Positions 6,851-8,793 of a DNA stretch of 8,793 nucleotides are shown piece by piece. The DNA is from Acidobacteriota bacterium (GTDB taxonomy: Bacteria > Actinomycetota > Actinomycetes > Actinomycetales > Micrococcaceae), in contig JABBNV010000082.1 of assembly GCA_019352125.1 (NCBI GenBank), forward strand, positions 1-8,793. The letters are read 5' to 3'. Within the stretch, counting starts at the first letter, position 1. Each line of letters opens with the position of its first letter. A program made the position numbers and the translations under genes. The notes beneath the pieces are model-generated. The model saw only the letters and a list, made by a program, of their open reading frames with translations, was not told where the DNA came from and did not search any database.

Positions 6851-7693
6851 ATGCTAAGAGTTGCAGTACCCAACAAGGGATCCTTGTCCGAAGCGGCCTC
6901 CGCGATGCTGACGGAAGCAGGCTACCGGCAACGCCGGGACAGCCGTGAGCTGGTCATGGTGGATCCGGACAATGACATTGAATTCTTCTTTTTGCGTCCC
7001 CGTGATATCGCCGTTTATGTAGGCGGTGGCACGCTGGATGTGGGCATCACCGGCAGGGATTTACTGCTTGACGCGCGGGTAGAAGCGGATGAAGTGCTTT
7101 CCCTCGGTTTTGCGGCATCCACGTTCCGATTCGCTGGCCCCGTGGGGGACTTCTCCACGATTGAGGACCTGGCTGGTAAGCGCTTGGCCACCAGCTATGA
7201 CGGATTGTTGCGGGATTACCTTGCCGAGCGGGGTATCCACGCCTCTGTTGTTCGCCTTGACGGTGCTGTGGAGTCGTCCGTGCGCTTGGGCGTGGCCGAT
7301 GCCATCGCTGACGTGGTGGAAACAGGTAACACGTTGCGTACCGCGGGCATGGAAATCTTTGGCGAGCCAATTCTGAAGTCCGAGGCGGTGTTGATTGGTC
7401 GGCGCGGCGCCAATCCTCTGGGACTTGAGGTCCTCAAGCGTCGCTTGCAGGGTGTGCTGGTGGCCCGTCAGTACGTTTTGATGGACTATGACATCCGCAA
7501 GGATTTGATGGACGCTGCCGCAGCACTGACTCCGGGACTGGAATCACCCACCGTTTCCCCTTTGCAGGATTCGGACTGGGTTGCCGTGCGCTCCATGGTG
7601 CCCAAGAAGGATACGAACCGAACCATGGATGAACTCTATGATCTCGGTGCCCGTGCCATTCTGGTCAGCAGCATTCACGCCTGCCGGATCTAG
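6851..7693 (+). CDS. hisG: ATP phosphoribosyltransferase, long form
   Basis: First and committed step of histidine synthesis: ATP plus PRPP to N1-(5-phosphoribosyl)-ATP. From ATG 6851 the protein is 280 residues, the length of the long (HisG-L) type that carries its own regulatory domain and needs no HisZ. The N-terminus [12 protein letters not shown] and the segment [28 protein letters not shown] (46-73) are typical. The PRPP loop reads [14 protein letters not shown] (153-166). The C-terminal 75 or so residues form the ACT-like domain that binds histidine for feedback inhibition. The frame is open further upstream (GTG 6794), but homologues begin at [10 protein letters not shown], and GAAAG (6839-6843) sits about 7 nt before 6851. 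An ATG at 6845 is a close alternative that adds two residues. hisF follows 10 nt after the stop. Confidence 0.95.
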   Translation: MLRVAVPNKGSLSEAASAMLTEAGYRQRRDSRELVMVDPDNDIEFFFLRPRDIAVYVGGGTLDVGITGRDLLLDARVEADEVLSLGFAASTFRFAGPVGDFSTIEDLAGKRLATSYDGLLRDYLAERGIHASVVRLDGAVESSVRLGVADAIADVVETGNTLRTAGMEIFGEPILKSEAVLIGRRGANPLGLEVLKRRLQGVLVARQYVLMDYDIRKDLMDAAAALTPGLESPTVSPLQDSDWVAVRSMVPKKDTNRTMDELYDLGARAILVSSIHACRI

Positions 7694-7703
7694 GGAGCAA
7701 ATC

Positions 7704-8486
7704 ATGGGTGTGGCAATTCGAGTCATTCCGTGTTTGGACGTGGATGGCGGCCGTGTGGTCAAGGGCGTTAATTTTCAAGACCTGCGTGACGCGGGTGATC
7801 CAGTGGAGCTGGCACACCGTTACGACGGCGCCGGGGCGGATGAGCTGACGTTCCTGGATGTCACGGCCTCCTCAGGTAACCGTGAATCTACCTTCGACGT
7901 GGTGGCACGAACGGCGGAGGAAGTCTTCATCCCCCTCACCGTGGGTGGGGGAGTCCGCGGTATTGCTGAGGTGGACAAGCTCTTGCGGTTCGGGGCCGAC
8001 AAGGCATCTATCAACACTGCGGCCGTTGCTCAGCCGGACGTGATCGATCAGATCACCGCTCATTTTGGATCTCAGGTGTTGGTGTTGTCAGTGGATGCCA
8101 GGCGTTGCCGCGCCAACAGCGGAACCGCGCCAACGCCGTCGGGCTTTGAAGTAACCACCCATGGTGGCCGAACCGGAACCGGGATCGACGCCGTTGCCTG
8201 GGCCAAGGAAGCAGCGGACCGGGGAGTGGGCGAGATTCTGCTCAACTCCATTGACGCGGATGGTACCAAAGCCGGTTTTGATCTGGAGCTGATCCGCGCA
8301 GTACGGGCGGCGGTGCACATTCCTATCATCGCTTCCGGCGGCGCGGGCGAGCCTGCACATTTTCCGCCAGCCGTTGAGGCCGGTGCAGATGCTGTGCTGG
8401 CCGCCTCCATGTTCCACTTTGGACCCGTGGATATGATTGCGGCAGTCAAGTCCGCCATTCGTGATGCGGGTTTTGACGTCCGTTAG
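7704..8486 (+). CDS. hisF: imidazole glycerol phosphate synthase, cyclase subunit HisF
   Basis: TIM-barrel cyclase subunit that works with the glutaminase HisH to convert PRFAR plus ammonia into imidazole glycerol phosphate and AICAR. It is 260 residues, the normal length. Seen: [18 protein letters not shown] (7-24, catalytic Asp12), the phosphate-binding LTVGGGVR (78-85), [11 protein letters not shown] (98-108), VLSVDARR (127-134, second catalytic Asp131), [14 protein letters not shown] (180-193) and [15 protein letters not shown] (206-220). The DNA frame is open upstream into hisG, but the family N-terminus and the site AGGGAG (7692-7697, 6 nt before) set the start at 7704. hisH and hisA/priA are not in the window. 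The stop (8484-8486) overlaps the stop of the convergent uppP gene. Confidence 0.96.
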   Translation: MGVAIRVIPCLDVDGGRVVKGVNFQDLRDAGDPVELAHRYDGAGADELTFLDVTASSGNRESTFDVVARTAEEVFIPLTVGGGVRGIAEVDKLLRFGADKASINTAAVAQPDVIDQITAHFGSQVLVLSVDARRCRANSGTAPTPSGFEVTTHGGRTGTGIDAVAWAKEAADRGVGEILLNSIDADGTKAGFDLELIRAVRAAVHIPIIASGGAGEPAHFPPAVEAGADAVLAASMFHFGPVDMIAAVKSAIRDAGFDVR

Positions 8487-8793
8487 CGGATGATCATCAG
8501 CCAGCCAAAGTAGACCACGCCGCCCACTACGCAGTACAAAGCGAAGGGGCGCAGTGTGCTCTTTTCGAAGAAGCGCAGTAGGAATTTGGTGGAGAACCAG
8601 GCGCCAATCGCAGCGCATACGGCACCCAGCAGAAACACTCCGCGATCCGGCGCAAGGTCCGCCGCAAGTAGCCCTGGCAGCTTCAAGAGGGCGGCCGCGC
8701 CAATGATCGGGGTGGCTAGCAGGAAACTGAAGCGAGCAGCGGACTCGTTGTCCAGGCCGGCCAACAACCCTCCTGCCATGGAGGATCCAGAGC
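8483..8793 (-). CDS. uppP: undecaprenyl-diphosphate phosphatase UppP (BacA), C-terminal part
   Basis: The last 102 residues or so of a membrane phosphatase; the start lies beyond the right edge. UppP dephosphorylates undecaprenyl diphosphate so the lipid carrier can be reused for peptidoglycan and other envelope polymers. The visible part begins with [33 protein letters not shown]. This fits the second half of the family's second conserved motif (RSGxTxxxGL, then ARFSFLLxxP); the preceding catalytic Arg is cut off. Two or three further hydrophobic segments follow: a Leu/Ala-rich one, [15 protein letters not shown], and a last one ending in YFGWLMIIR at the C-terminus. The internal ATG at 8777-8779 is not the real start because the reading frame and the motif continue upstream of it. 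It converges on hisF with a 4-base overlap. Confidence 0.9.
   Translation of the reverse strand, partial: SGSSMAGGLLAGLDNESAARFSFLLATPIIGAAALLKLPGLLAADLAPDRGVFLLGAVCAAIGAWFSTKFLLRFFEKSTLRPFALYCVVGGVVYFGWLMIIR

Noticed and set aside
7581..7703. Longer N-terminus for HisF reaching into hisG
   Set aside because: The extension overlaps hisG in another frame, and the family start [14 protein letters not shown] with a good ribosome binding site is at 7704.

Overview
The window is a high-GC actinobacterial chromosome segment. Gene order (rsmB, rpe, a PnuC-type transporter, the rib operon, hisE, hisG, hisF, uppP), codon use and protein sequences point to the Micrococcaceae, most likely Arthrobacter or a close relative. 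It reads as vertically inherited core metabolism. I see no mobile element, tRNA, rRNA, CRISPR array or phage gene, and no clearly new multi-gene system. The most interesting material is in the regulatory DNA and in how the genes are split and joined.

Layout. Bases 1-1113 (+) hold the 3' end of rsmB (16S rRNA m5C methyltransferase) and the complete rpe (ribulose-phosphate 3-epimerase), 3 nt apart. Bases 1151-1657 (-) encode a small lipoprotein of unknown function. Bases 1658-1876 are noncoding and contain inverted repeats. An FMN riboswitch aptamer (about 1877-2016) and a long expression platform (2017-2151) follow. They precede a six-gene riboflavin operon (+): ribM/pnuX (riboflavin importer), ribD, ribE, ribB, ribA and ribH. 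Four of the five internal junctions are stop/start overlaps. The histidine genes hisE, hisG and hisF (+) come next. hisE appears to have its own promoter and a leaderless start. The 3' end of uppP (undecaprenyl-diphosphate phosphatase) enters from the right on the minus strand and overlaps the end of hisF by 4 bases.

How the genes work together. RibA (from GTP) and RibB (from ribulose 5-phosphate) start the two branches of riboflavin synthesis. RibD, RibH and RibE carry them to riboflavin, and RibM imports riboflavin from outside. All six are predicted to be shut down by FMN through the riboswitch. Rpe interconverts xylulose 5-phosphate and ribulose 5-phosphate, the RibB substrate. Pentose phosphates also feed PRPP, which HisG joins to ATP. 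The block therefore groups pathways that draw on pentose phosphates and purine nucleotides.

Points for a second look: ribB and ribA are separate overlapping genes rather than the ribBA fusion common in Actinobacteria; the start codon of ribM lies in a strong predicted hairpin with mutually exclusive alternatives upstream; hisE has a -10-like hexamer 7 nt before its GTG; RibD has a His where a Lys is usual in the reductase domain.
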